Source: Pseudomonas sp. Os17 (GTDB lineage: Bacteria > Pseudomonadota > Gammaproteobacteria > Pseudomonadales > Pseudomonadaceae). From it: 64,000 nt of DNA. The notes beneath the pieces are model-generated. The model was not told where the DNA came from, searched no databases, and was given only the letters and a program-made list of their open reading frames with translations. Where the stretch lies: the NCBI RefSeq assembly GCF_001547895.1, contig NZ_AP014627.1:2917501-2981500 (forward strand). Direction: 5' to 3'. A program made the translations under genes and the position numbers. Positions 35,349 through 42,634 of the stretch are shown piece after piece (the first letter of the stretch is position 1; each line of letters begins with the position of its first letter).

Positions 35349-36956
35349 ATGCACGATCAGACCTTGACCGGTGGCCAGGCCCTGGTGCGCCTGCTGGCCG
35401 GCTACGGCGTCGACACGGTGTTCGGCATTCCCGGGGTGCACACCCTGGAGCTGTATCGCGGCCTGCCCGGCAGCGGCGTTCGCCATGTGCTGACCCGGCA
35501 TGAGCAGGGCGCGGGCTTCATGGCCGACGGTTACGCCCGGGTCAGTGGCAAGCCCGGGGTGTGTTTCGTCATCAGCGGCCCGGGGGTGACCAACGTCGCA
35601 ACGCCCATTGGCCAGGCTTATGCCGACTCGATTCCGCTGCTGGTGATTTCCAGCGTCAACCACAGCGCCAGCCTGGGCAAGGGCTGGGGCTCGCTGCATG
35701 AAACCCAGGACCAGCGCGCCATCACCGCGCCTATCACCGCCTTCTCGGCCCTGGCCCTGAGCCCGGAAGACCTGCCGGAGCTGATCGCCCGGGCCTTTGC
35801 CGTGTTCGACAGCGAGCGCCCGCGCCCGGTGCACATCAGCGTGCCCCTGGATGTGCTGGCGGCCAGGGTCGCCCGGGACTGGACCGGCGAGGTGCGCCGG
35901 CGTCCCGCCCGTGGCCCGGCCGCGGCGGCAGATATCCAGCAGGCGGCAGACGCACTGCGCAATGCCAAGCGGCCGATGATCATTGCCGGCGGCGGTGCGC
36001 TGCACGCGGCCGAGCAGTTGCGGGCCTTGAGCACACGCCTGGGCGCGGTGTTTTTCAGCAGCGTCGCCGGCAAGGGCCTGCTGCCGGACGAGGCACCGCT
36101 CAATGCCGGGTCGACCCTGTGCGTGGAGCCCGGCTGGCAGATGATCAGCCAGGCCGATGTGGTGCTGGCGGTGGGCACCGAGATGGCCGACACCGACTAC
36201 TGGCGCGAACGCTTGCCGCTCAAAGGCGAGCTGCTGCGCCTGGACATCGACCCGCGCAAGTTCAATGACTTCTATCCGTGCGCGGTGGCTTTGCACGGCG
36301 ATGCCCGCGCCACTCTGGACGCCTTGCTGCAGGCCTTGCCACCCACACCGGCCGAAGCCGGGGCGGCGATTCACGCGGTGGCCGATCTGCGTCAGGCGGT
36401 GCAGAACGGGCAGGGGCCCTTGCAACAGATCCACCGTTCGATCCTGCAGCGCATTGCCGCCGAGCTGCCGGAACACGGCTTTATCGCCAGCGACATGACC
36501 CAGCTGGCCTACAGCGGCAACTACCTGTACCCCAGCCGGGCCACCCGCAGCTGGCTGCACCCCACCGGCTACGGCACCCTCGGCTACGGCTTGCCGGCGG
36601 GCATCGGCGCCAAGCTCGGTGCCCCCGAGCGTCCGGGGCTGGTGCTGGTGGGCGACGGCGGTTTTCTCTACACGGTGCAGGAGCTGGCCACGGCGGTGGA
36701 GGAGCTGGACAGCCCGCTGGTGGTCTTGCTGTGGAACAACGATGCCCTGGGGCAGATCCGCGACGACATGCTGGATCTGAACATCGAGCCCATTGGCGTG
36801 CTGCCGCGCAACCCGGATTTTGCCGCCCTGGCCCGAGCCTTCGGTTGCAGCGTCAGCCAACCCGCCAGCCTCGACGAGTTGCAGCAGGCACTGCGCGACG
36901 GCTTTGCCCGCAATGGCCTGAGCCTGATCGAACTCAAGCACGCCTGTGCGCGCTGA
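35349..36956 (+). CDS. aruI: 2-ketoarginine decarboxylase AruI
   Basis: A 535-residue thiamine-diphosphate enzyme of the acetolactate-synthase-like family. Glu52 in TRHEQGAGFMADGYARVSG activates ThDP, and the GDGGFLYTVQELATAVEEL-type metal/ThDP motif lies near the C-terminus. The N-terminal GVDTVFGIPGVHTLELYRG segment matches the P. aeruginosa AruI sequence as I remember it. It converts 5-guanidino-2-oxopentanoate to 4-guanidinobutyraldehyde and CO2. The start at 35349 follows GGAGAGAGAC; an upstream frame start at 35325 overlaps the previous gene. aruH follows 27 bases later. Confidence 0.9.
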   Translation: MHDQTLTGGQALVRLLAGYGVDTVFGIPGVHTLELYRGLPGSGVRHVLTRHEQGAGFMADGYARVSGKPGVCFVISGPGVTNVATPIGQAYADSIPLLVISSVNHSASLGKGWGSLHETQDQRAITAPITAFSALALSPEDLPELIARAFAVFDSERPRPVHISVPLDVLAARVARDWTGEVRRRPARGPAAAADIQQAADALRNAKRPMIIAGGGALHAAEQLRALSTRLGAVFFSSVAGKGLLPDEAPLNAGSTLCVEPGWQMISQADVVLAVGTEMADTDYWRERLPLKGELLRLDIDPRKFNDFYPCAVALHGDARATLDALLQALPPTPAEAGAAIHAVADLRQAVQNGQGPLQQIHRSILQRIAAELPEHGFIASDMTQLAYSGNYLYPSRATRSWLHPTGYGTLGYGLPAGIGAKLGAPERPGLVLVGDGGFLYTVQELATAVEELDSPLVVLLWNNDALGQIRDDMLDLNIEPIGVLPRNPDFAALARAFGCSVSQPASLDELQQALRDGFARNGLSLIELKHACAR

Positions 36957-36983
36957 CCATCCCTTTTTGCCTGGAGCCTGAGC

Positions 36984-38192
36984 ATGCGCTTTTCTCAACT
37001 GACCCAACGTATTGCCGGAGACGGCGCCGCCGCCTGGGACATTCATTACCGGGCCCTGGCCAAACGCGAACGTGGCGAAGAGGTCTGGTTGCTGTCGGTG
37101 GGCGACCCGGATTTCGACACGCCGCAACCCATCGTCCAGGCGGCCATCGACAGCCTGCAGGCCGGCCACACCCATTACGCCGATGTGCGCGGCAAGCGCG
37201 CCTTGCGCGAGGCCATTGCCCGGCGCCATCAGCAGCGCAGCGGGCAACTAGTGGAGGCCGAGCAAGTGGTGGTGCTGGCCGGTGCCCAGTGCGCGCTGTA
37301 CAGCGTGGCCCAGTGCCTGCTGGACCCGGGCGACGAGGTGATCGTGGCCGAGCCGATGTACGTCACCTATGAAGCGGTGTTCGGCGCCTGCAATGCCCAG
37401 GTGGTGCCGCTGCCGGTGCGGGCCGAGGACGGTTTTCGGGTGCAGCCCGAGGCGGTGGCCGCACGCATCACCGGCAAGACCCGGGCCCTGGTGCTCAACA
37501 GCCCGCACAACCCCACGGGGGCCAGCATCCCCCGGGCCACCTGGGAAGCCCTGGCGGCGCTGTGCATCGAGCATGACCTGTGGCTGATCTGCGACGAGGT
37601 CTACAGCGAGCTGCTGTACGAGGGCGAACATGTCAGCCCGGCCAGCTTGCCGGGCATGGCCGAGCGCACCGCGACCCTCAACAGTCTGTCCAAGTCCCAC
37701 GCCATGACCGGCTGGCGCCTGGGCTGGGTGGTGGCGCCGACGGCCCTGGCCGCGCACCTGGAAAACCTCGCCCTGTGCATGCTCTACGGCTCGCCGGAAT
37801 TCATCCAGGACGCGGCCATCGTGGCCCTGGAGCAACCCTTGCCACAGTTGCGGGAGATGGCCGAGGCCTATCGCCAGCGCCGGGATCTGGTCTGCGACTG
37901 TCTGGCCGATTGCCCCGGCGCCCGGCCGCTGAAGCCGGATGGCGGCATGTTCGTCATGGTCGACATCCGCGCCACCGGGCTCAGCGCCCAGGCTTTCAGC
38001 GAACGCCTGCTGGACGAGCAGGGCGTTTCGGTGCTGGCCGGCGAAGCCTTCGGCCCCAGCGCCGCCGGGCATATCCGCCTGGGACTGGTGCTGCAGCCGG
38101 AGGACTTGCGCGAAGCCTGCCGGCGCATTGCCCTGTGCGCCGAACACTGCCTGAGCCGCCGCGTTGCCCCCGCCACTTTGCCCACCGTTTGA
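36984..38192 (+). CDS. aruH: Arginine:pyruvate transaminase AruH
   Basis: A 402-residue fold-type I PLP aminotransferase. The N-terminus MRFSQLTQRIAGDGAAAWDI is almost that of P. aeruginosa AruH as I remember it. The Asn/Pro loop is NSPHNPTGAS, the PLP Asp/Tyr are in ICDEVYSELLY and the Schiff-base Lys237 is in LNSLSKSHAMTGWR. It transfers the alpha-amino group of L-arginine to pyruvate, giving 2-ketoarginine and alanine. It is the first enzyme of the arginine transaminase pathway, yet encoded after aruI. Confidence 0.93.
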   Translation: MRFSQLTQRIAGDGAAAWDIHYRALAKRERGEEVWLLSVGDPDFDTPQPIVQAAIDSLQAGHTHYADVRGKRALREAIARRHQQRSGQLVEAEQVVVLAGAQCALYSVAQCLLDPGDEVIVAEPMYVTYEAVFGACNAQVVPLPVRAEDGFRVQPEAVAARITGKTRALVLNSPHNPTGASIPRATWEALAALCIEHDLWLICDEVYSELLYEGEHVSPASLPGMAERTATLNSLSKSHAMTGWRLGWVVAPTALAAHLENLALCMLYGSPEFIQDAAIVALEQPLPQLREMAEAYRQRRDLVCDCLADCPGARPLKPDGGMFVMVDIRATGLSAQAFSERLLDEQGVSVLAGEAFGPSAAGHIRLGLVLQPEDLREACRRIALCAEHCLSRRVAPATLPTV

Positions 38193-38201
38193 GGAGTCTT
38201 C

Positions 38202-38906
38202 ATGAAGGTACTGATCGTTCACGCCCACCCCGAACCGCAATCCTTCACCGCCGCCTTGCGCGACCAGGCCCGCAGCACCCTGGAGGCCCAGGGGCACCAG
38301 GTGCAGGTCAGCGACCTGTACGCGATGAACTGGAACCCGGTGGCCAGCGCCGCCGACTTTGCCGCCCGGGATAATCCGGAGTACCTGGTGTACGCCCTGG
38401 AGCAACGCCTGGGGGTGAAGAACCAGAGCATTGCCGCCGACATCCAGGGCGAGCTGGACAAGCTGCTGTGGGCCGACCTGTTGATCCTCAACTTCCCGGT
38501 GTTCTGGTTCTCGGTGCCGGCCATGCTCAAGGGCTGGATCGACCGGGTGCTGGTGTCGGGGGTGTGTTATGGCGGCAAGCGCTTCTATGACCAGGGCGGG
38601 CTGGCGGGCAAGAAAGCCCTGGTGACCCTGACCCTGGGCGGACGCGAGCACATGTTTGGCGAAGGCGCGATCCATGGACCGCTGCAGGACATGCTGCGCC
38701 CGCTGCTGCGGGGTACCTTGGCCTATGTCGGGTGCGAGGTGCTGGAACCGTTCGTGGCCTGGCATGTGCCCTACATCAGCCAGGAAGCCCGAGAAGCCTT
38801 CCTGCACAGCTACCGTCAACGCCTGCAGCACCTGGCGAACGACCAACCCCTGGTCTTCCCGCGCCTGGACCAATTCGACGACTCCCTGCATCCACTGCCC
38901 CTGTAG
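38202..38906 (+). CDS. NAD(P)H quinone oxidoreductase (MdaB/YwrO-like flavodoxin fold)
   Basis: A 234-residue protein starting MKVLIVHAHPEPQSFTAAL, the FMN/FAD-binding turn of the NQO/modulator-of-drug-activity family. It continues with FPVFWFSVPAMLKGWIDRVL and GGREHMFG, both family hallmarks. It probably makes two-electron reductions of quinones. It lies nine bases after aruH and is the last gene of the locus, as in P. aeruginosa. Three REP-rich repeats follow the stop. Confidence 0.9.
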   Translation: MKVLIVHAHPEPQSFTAALRDQARSTLEAQGHQVQVSDLYAMNWNPVASAADFAARDNPEYLVYALEQRLGVKNQSIAADIQGELDKLLWADLLILNFPVFWFSVPAMLKGWIDRVLVSGVCYGGKRFYDQGGLAGKKALVTLTLGGREHMFGEGAIHGPLQDMLRPLLRGTLAYVGCEVLEPFVAWHVPYISQEAREAFLHSYRQRLQHLANDQPLVFPRLDQFDDSLHPLPL

Positions 38907-39335
38907 CCGCTGCCGCAGGCTGCGAACGGCCCGCAGGGACGCAGGGTTCTCAAGAACGATAGAGGTTTGGCAGGCGATCGTCAGGCAAGGCCCTGCGGGC
39001 CTTTGCGCAGCTTCGCCGTGGCTCAGCAGCGGCTACAGGATTCGCTGCGTTTCGTGTAGCCGCTGCCGCAGGCTGCGAACGTCTCCGCAGGAGACGCAGG
39101 GTTCTCAAGATCGATAGAGGTTTGGCAGGCGATCGTCAGGCAAGGCCCTGCGGGCCTTTGCGCAGCCTCGCTAAGGCTCAGCAGCGGCTACAGGATTCGC
39201 CGCGTTTCGTGTAGCCGCTGCCACAGGCTGCGAACGGCTCCGCAGGAGACGCGGGGATCTTGAGGCTGCCCAAGATCGCCAGGCAAGGCCCTTTGGGCCT
39301 TTGCGCAGCTTCGCAGGCTCAGCAGCGGCTACAGG
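38902..39335. repeat. Three tandem REP-containing units, about 150 bases each
   Basis: TGTAGCCGCTGCCGCAGGC begins at about 38902 and 39056, with a variant (one C to A) near 39211. Each unit ends GCTCAGCAGCGGCTACAGG. The inner part GGCAGGCGATCGTCAGGCAAGG is shared by the first two and shortened in the third. The array overlaps the quinone reductase stop codon and fills the gap up to the convergent gene at 39356. Confidence 0.85.
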
Positions 39336-39355
39336 GGCGGTGATTCTAGGGGCGC

Positions 39356-40066
39356 TCAGAAGCGCAGGGTTGCGCCGGTGGTCAGCCAGCGGTCGCGGGC
39401 TTCGGTCAGGTGCTTGCCCAGGATCAGGTCCAGGTCAAGGTGCTGGCCCACGTGCAGGCGTGGGCCAGCCTGCCAGCCTTGTTCGCCGCCGCGCTGGCCG
39501 TAGCGCTCGGCAATCAGGGTCAGGCTCGGCATGAGGTCGTATTCCACACCACTGCCCCAGGTCCAGCGGTGGTTCTGCTCGCCATCGTCGTAGGCGTGGG
39601 TCCAGCCGGCATTCAGGTTTAGCCGCAGGCGGTCGCTGGCGCTGAAGGTCAGGGGCAGGGCGAGGTCGCCGCCGTCGAAGCTGTGGTGGCGGTTCAGGGC
39701 CCAGTGGGCGGAGCCGGCCAGGGCCAGTTGCAGGCCCAGGTCCGCGCGGTCTAGCAGGGCGATCTTGAGCTGGGGGCTGACCTGGGTTTCGCCCTGGCCG
39801 TCAGCCTGCTGGCGCTGTACCGCGGCTCCCACTTGTACCCAGGGCAGTTGGCTGAAGGTGCAGGCCGGGGCAATCACGCTGTTGTGGCTGGAGCCCTGGT
39901 GCCGGGTGCTCTGGTACCAGACATCGACATTGCATTCCCCGGGGGCGTTGATGGCGCCGTCATCCACCACGTAGGCGCCGCCGGCGGCCTGGGCCTTGGA
40001 GCACAGGGCCAGGGTCGCGGTGGCCCCGGCGGTGAGGGCGAGGAACAGCAGGTTGCGTTTGAGCAT
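39356..40066 (-). CDS. Putative outer-membrane beta-barrel protein
   Basis: A 236-residue protein with a signal peptide (LLFLALTAGATATLALCSKAQA). The mature part is rich in alternating strands with aromatic edges (NLNAGWTHAYDDGEQNHRW, GSGVEYDLMPSLTLIAE), and the protein ends in Phe (TTGATLRF), the outer-membrane assembly signature. The family is unknown. The ATG at 40066 is chosen because it starts the signal peptide; the longer frame to 40441 is not supported. It is the last gene of a minus-strand run starting at mgtA. Confidence 0.7.
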   Translation of the reverse strand: MLKRNLLFLALTAGATATLALCSKAQAAGGAYVVDDGAINAPGECNVDVWYQSTRHQGSSHNSVIAPACTFSQLPWVQVGAAVQRQQADGQGETQVSPQLKIALLDRADLGLQLALAGSAHWALNRHHSFDGGDLALPLTFSASDRLRLNLNAGWTHAYDDGEQNHRWTWGSGVEYDLMPSLTLIAERYGQRGGEQGWQAGPRLHVGQHLDLDLILGKHLTEARDRWLTTGATLRF

Positions 40067-40214
40067 GCGGCTTTTCGCGGCAGGCAGGGTGTGGCCCCAG
40101 GAGGCGCAACGCGAGGAGCGATGTGGGCGGTGCTTGGACATGGCAGGTCTCGTTCTGTTGGGCGCCGGATCGCTTCGCTGTTGAGCCGGCGCGGGTGGGT
40201 GCTGCGTGGGGTGT

Positions 40215-40565
40215 TTACTGGGCGTCCACCGATAGGGTCTGGATGCCGCGGACCCGGGCCTGGGCCAGCAGCTCTTCGGTGTCTTCCCCGCCGGGCAGGG
40301 CGAGGACGATGTCCGGGCGGCTGTCGGCCAGCATGAAGCTGTTGCGCAGGCGCTCGGCGTGTTTGCCGTGCAGTTGCCAGTTGGGCGGGTAGCGGACGAT
40401 GTGGGCCCCGGTTTCCCGGGCCCAGTCCTCGATATGGGCACCGAGGAACTGGCTGCCGCCGTGGATCACCACCCGCACTTCGTGCAGGCGCTGGAAGGCT
40501 TCCAGGACCCGGCGGCACAGGCGGCTGTCGGCGTAGTAGCGGCCGGCGCAGATCAGGACGCGCAT
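40215..40565 (-). CDS. DUF2493/SLOG-family protein
   Basis: A 116-residue Rossmann-like protein. MRVLICAGRYYAD, then VVIHGGSQFLGAHIEDWA and LPGGEDTEELLAQA follow the YspA/DUF2493 SLOG pattern (nucleotide-derivative-binding fold). The role is unknown. Its start overlaps the 3' end of the Na/Pi cotransporter gene by 13 bases, so it is translated in the same unit. Confidence 0.75.
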   Translation of the reverse strand: MRVLICAGRYYADSRLCRRVLEAFQRLHEVRVVIHGGSQFLGAHIEDWARETGAHIVRYPPNWQLHGKHAERLRNSFMLADSRPDIVLALPGGEDTEELLAQARVRGIQTLSVDAQ

Positions 40566-42268
40566 GGGCTGTCCTCCTTGAGCCCGGTCACGGGGTGCTC
40601 GGCGCCGGGCGCTTCGGCCAGGGGCTCGCTGAGGTAGCCGTGCTCGATGTCGCGCTCACCGGCGCGCTCCAGGGCCGGGTAGGCCAGGGCGGCGATGTGA
40701 TGGTGGACCCGGCGGTAGTCCCGCAGCAGGCGCTGGAAGATGTCCCCGGACTCGGCCCAGGCGCTCTGGTCTTCGCGCAGTTGGCGAAAGTGCTCGCGGC
40801 CGGCGGCGGCTTCCAGGCGCCGCACGTTTTCCTTGCGTGCCAGCAACTGGTGGGCGGTGGGCAGGTCTTCGCGCAGGAACACGGTGATGGCCAGGCTCAG
40901 GCTGTCCAGCAGCTCCTGGTGCAGCGGGTACAGGGTGCCCAGCTCGAACTCGGAGAAGGCTTCGCCTCGGCGCAGGCGGCGCACCGCCAGTTGCGCCAGG
41001 CTGGTGGCGAGGATGTCGCCGGCGTGCTCCAGGTTGATCACCAGCAGCAGGATCTCCTGGGAGCGGTCGGCGTCCTGGTCGCTGATGCCTTCCTTGCCGA
41101 CGTCCGCCAGATAGGCGCGGATCGCCGCGCTGAGCAGGTCCAGGGACTGGTCGATGTGCCGCACCTGCTCGGCATGGGCGATGCTTGAGGTGCGAAACAG
41201 CTGCAGCACCCGGTCGAGCATGCCCGAGAGCATGTCGGCCATGCGCAGGGCTTCGCGGGCGGCGTTGGCCAGGCCGATGTTGGCCACTTCCAGGCCGGCC
41301 TGATCCAGGTACAGCGGCATGCCCGGGTCGGTGACCGGGGCGGGGGCCGGTAGCAGCCGGGTCAGCAGTTTGCCCAGGGGCTGGGTGAAGCCGATGAACA
41401 GCAGGGCCAGGACCAGGCTGAAGGCGCTGTGCAGGTAGACCACCAGCAACTCCGGTGCCAGGGCTTGCAGCGCCTCCAGGCGGGCCAGGGCGGTGATCCA
41501 CGGCAGCACCAGGACCACGCCCAGCAGGCGCACCAGCAGGTTGCCCAGGGGCAGGCGCCGGGCCACGTTGCCGCTGGCGCTGAGCAGGGATGGCAGGGTG
41601 CCGCCGAGGTTGACCCCCAGCACCAGGGCCATGCTGGTGGCCGGCGACAGCAGGCCGGTGCCGGCCAGGGAGGCGATCAGCAGCACCACCGCGACGCTGG
41701 AGTGGCACATCCAGGTCAGCAGCATGGCCACCAGCAGCGCCAGCAGCAGGTCGCCGTCGAGGCTGGTCATCACCAGCTGGAACACCGGGGTGCTTTCCAC
41801 CGCGCCGAGGGTCGCGCCGAGCATGCCCAGGGCCAGCAGCATCAGGCCCAGGCCGATCAGGGCGCAGCCGATGCTTTCAAAGCGCGAGTCGTCCCGCAGG
41901 CGCAAGGTCAGGAAACCCGTCAGCAGCAGCACCGGGGCCAGCAGCGAGAGGTCGAGGCTGAGCAGCTGGACCACCAGGGTCGAGCCGATATTGGCCCCGA
42001 GCATGACCGCCAGCGCCGGGGCCAGGCCCAGGGTGCCGGCGGCGGTAAAGGAGCTGGCCATCAGGCTCACCGCGGTGCTGCTTTGCAGCACGCCGGTGAT
42101 GCCGACGCCGCACAGCAGCGCCAGCCAGCGGTTGTTCAGGTGTTGTCCGAGCCAGTGCCGCAGCGGGCTGCCGAAGCCGCGCAGCAGGGATCCGGAAATC
42201 ATCTGCGAGCCCCAGAGCAGCAGGGCGATGGCCCCGGCCAGGTTGATCAGAAGTGTGGTGCCCGACAT
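40553..42268 (-). CDS. Na+/phosphate cotransporter with PhoU-like domain
   Basis: A 571-residue protein. The N-terminal half has two inverted Na/Pi-cotransporter (PF02690) repeats; the hallmark is GVLQSSTAVSLMASSF and its partner is HSSVAVVLLIASLAG. The C-terminal 220 residues are a PhoU-like helical domain. Likely role: sodium-driven phosphate uptake at the inner membrane. It is encoded downstream of mgtA and a 66-residue protein on the same strand, which may reflect joint control by Mg2+/phosphate status. Confidence 0.9.
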   Translation of the reverse strand: MSGTTLLINLAGAIALLLWGSQMISGSLLRGFGSPLRHWLGQHLNNRWLALLCGVGITGVLQSSTAVSLMASSFTAAGTLGLAPALAVMLGANIGSTLVVQLLSLDLSLLAPVLLLTGFLTLRLRDDSRFESIGCALIGLGLMLLALGMLGATLGAVESTPVFQLVMTSLDGDLLLALLVAMLLTWMCHSSVAVVLLIASLAGTGLLSPATSMALVLGVNLGGTLPSLLSASGNVARRLPLGNLLVRLLGVVLVLPWITALARLEALQALAPELLVVYLHSAFSLVLALLFIGFTQPLGKLLTRLLPAPAPVTDPGMPLYLDQAGLEVANIGLANAAREALRMADMLSGMLDRVLQLFRTSSIAHAEQVRHIDQSLDLLSAAIRAYLADVGKEGISDQDADRSQEILLLVINLEHAGDILATSLAQLAVRRLRRGEAFSEFELGTLYPLHQELLDSLSLAITVFLREDLPTAHQLLARKENVRRLEAAAGREHFRQLREDQSAWAESGDIFQRLLRDYRRVHHHIAALAYPALERAGERDIEHGYLSEPLAEAPGAEHPVTGLKEDSPCAS

Positions 42269-42295
42269 GAGTGTGCTCCCGGGTCGGTGACGGGT

Positions 42296-42496
42296 TCAGG
42301 CGATCGCCACCCGCAGCGAGGCGCGGGTGAGGGTGGCGCTAAAACCCAGCAGAAAACGAATTTCGACCGCGCTCAGCAGGCCGCGGACATACAGCCGGAT
42401 GCTCACGCGGGTGAGCAGGCGGGCGCTGGTGCACAGGCAGCAGACCAGCAGGGCCTGGAGGCCGCGTTGCACCATGGAAAAAGGCTTGAGATACAT
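42296..42496 (-). CDS. Small hypothetical protein between mgtA and the Pi cotransporter
   Basis: A 66-residue protein starting MYLKPFSMVQRGLQALLVC, with AAGGAG eight bases before the ATG at 42496. It has a hydrophobic, Cys-containing segment (LQALLVCCLCTSA) and a basic, Leu-rich remainder (RLYVRGLLSAVEIRFLLGF), which suits a small membrane-associated protein. The family is unknown. The strong ribosome site and operon position argue that it is real; a regulator of MgtA is one speculative possibility. Confidence 0.55.
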   Translation of the reverse strand: MYLKPFSMVQRGLQALLVCCLCTSARLLTRVSIRLYVRGLLSAVEIRFLLGFSATLTRASLRVAIA

Positions 42497-42634
42497 GGCG
42501 ATGCTCCTTTCGGGCGAACAGCGTCGCCGTCGGCAGGGCGCTGGCCGCGCCGACGGTGGCATCGTTGGTCAGGTGTATCGGGCGTGGCCGTCCGAGGGCG
42601 GCCGCGCCGGGCTCACGCCCTTAGAACCAGGCCC

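Noticed and set aside
38902..39335. Possible CRISPR array
   Set aside because: Repeats are about 150 bases, contiguous and contain inverted REP cores; there are no short regularly spaced repeats with unique spacers and no cas genes. The same applies to 22983-23491.
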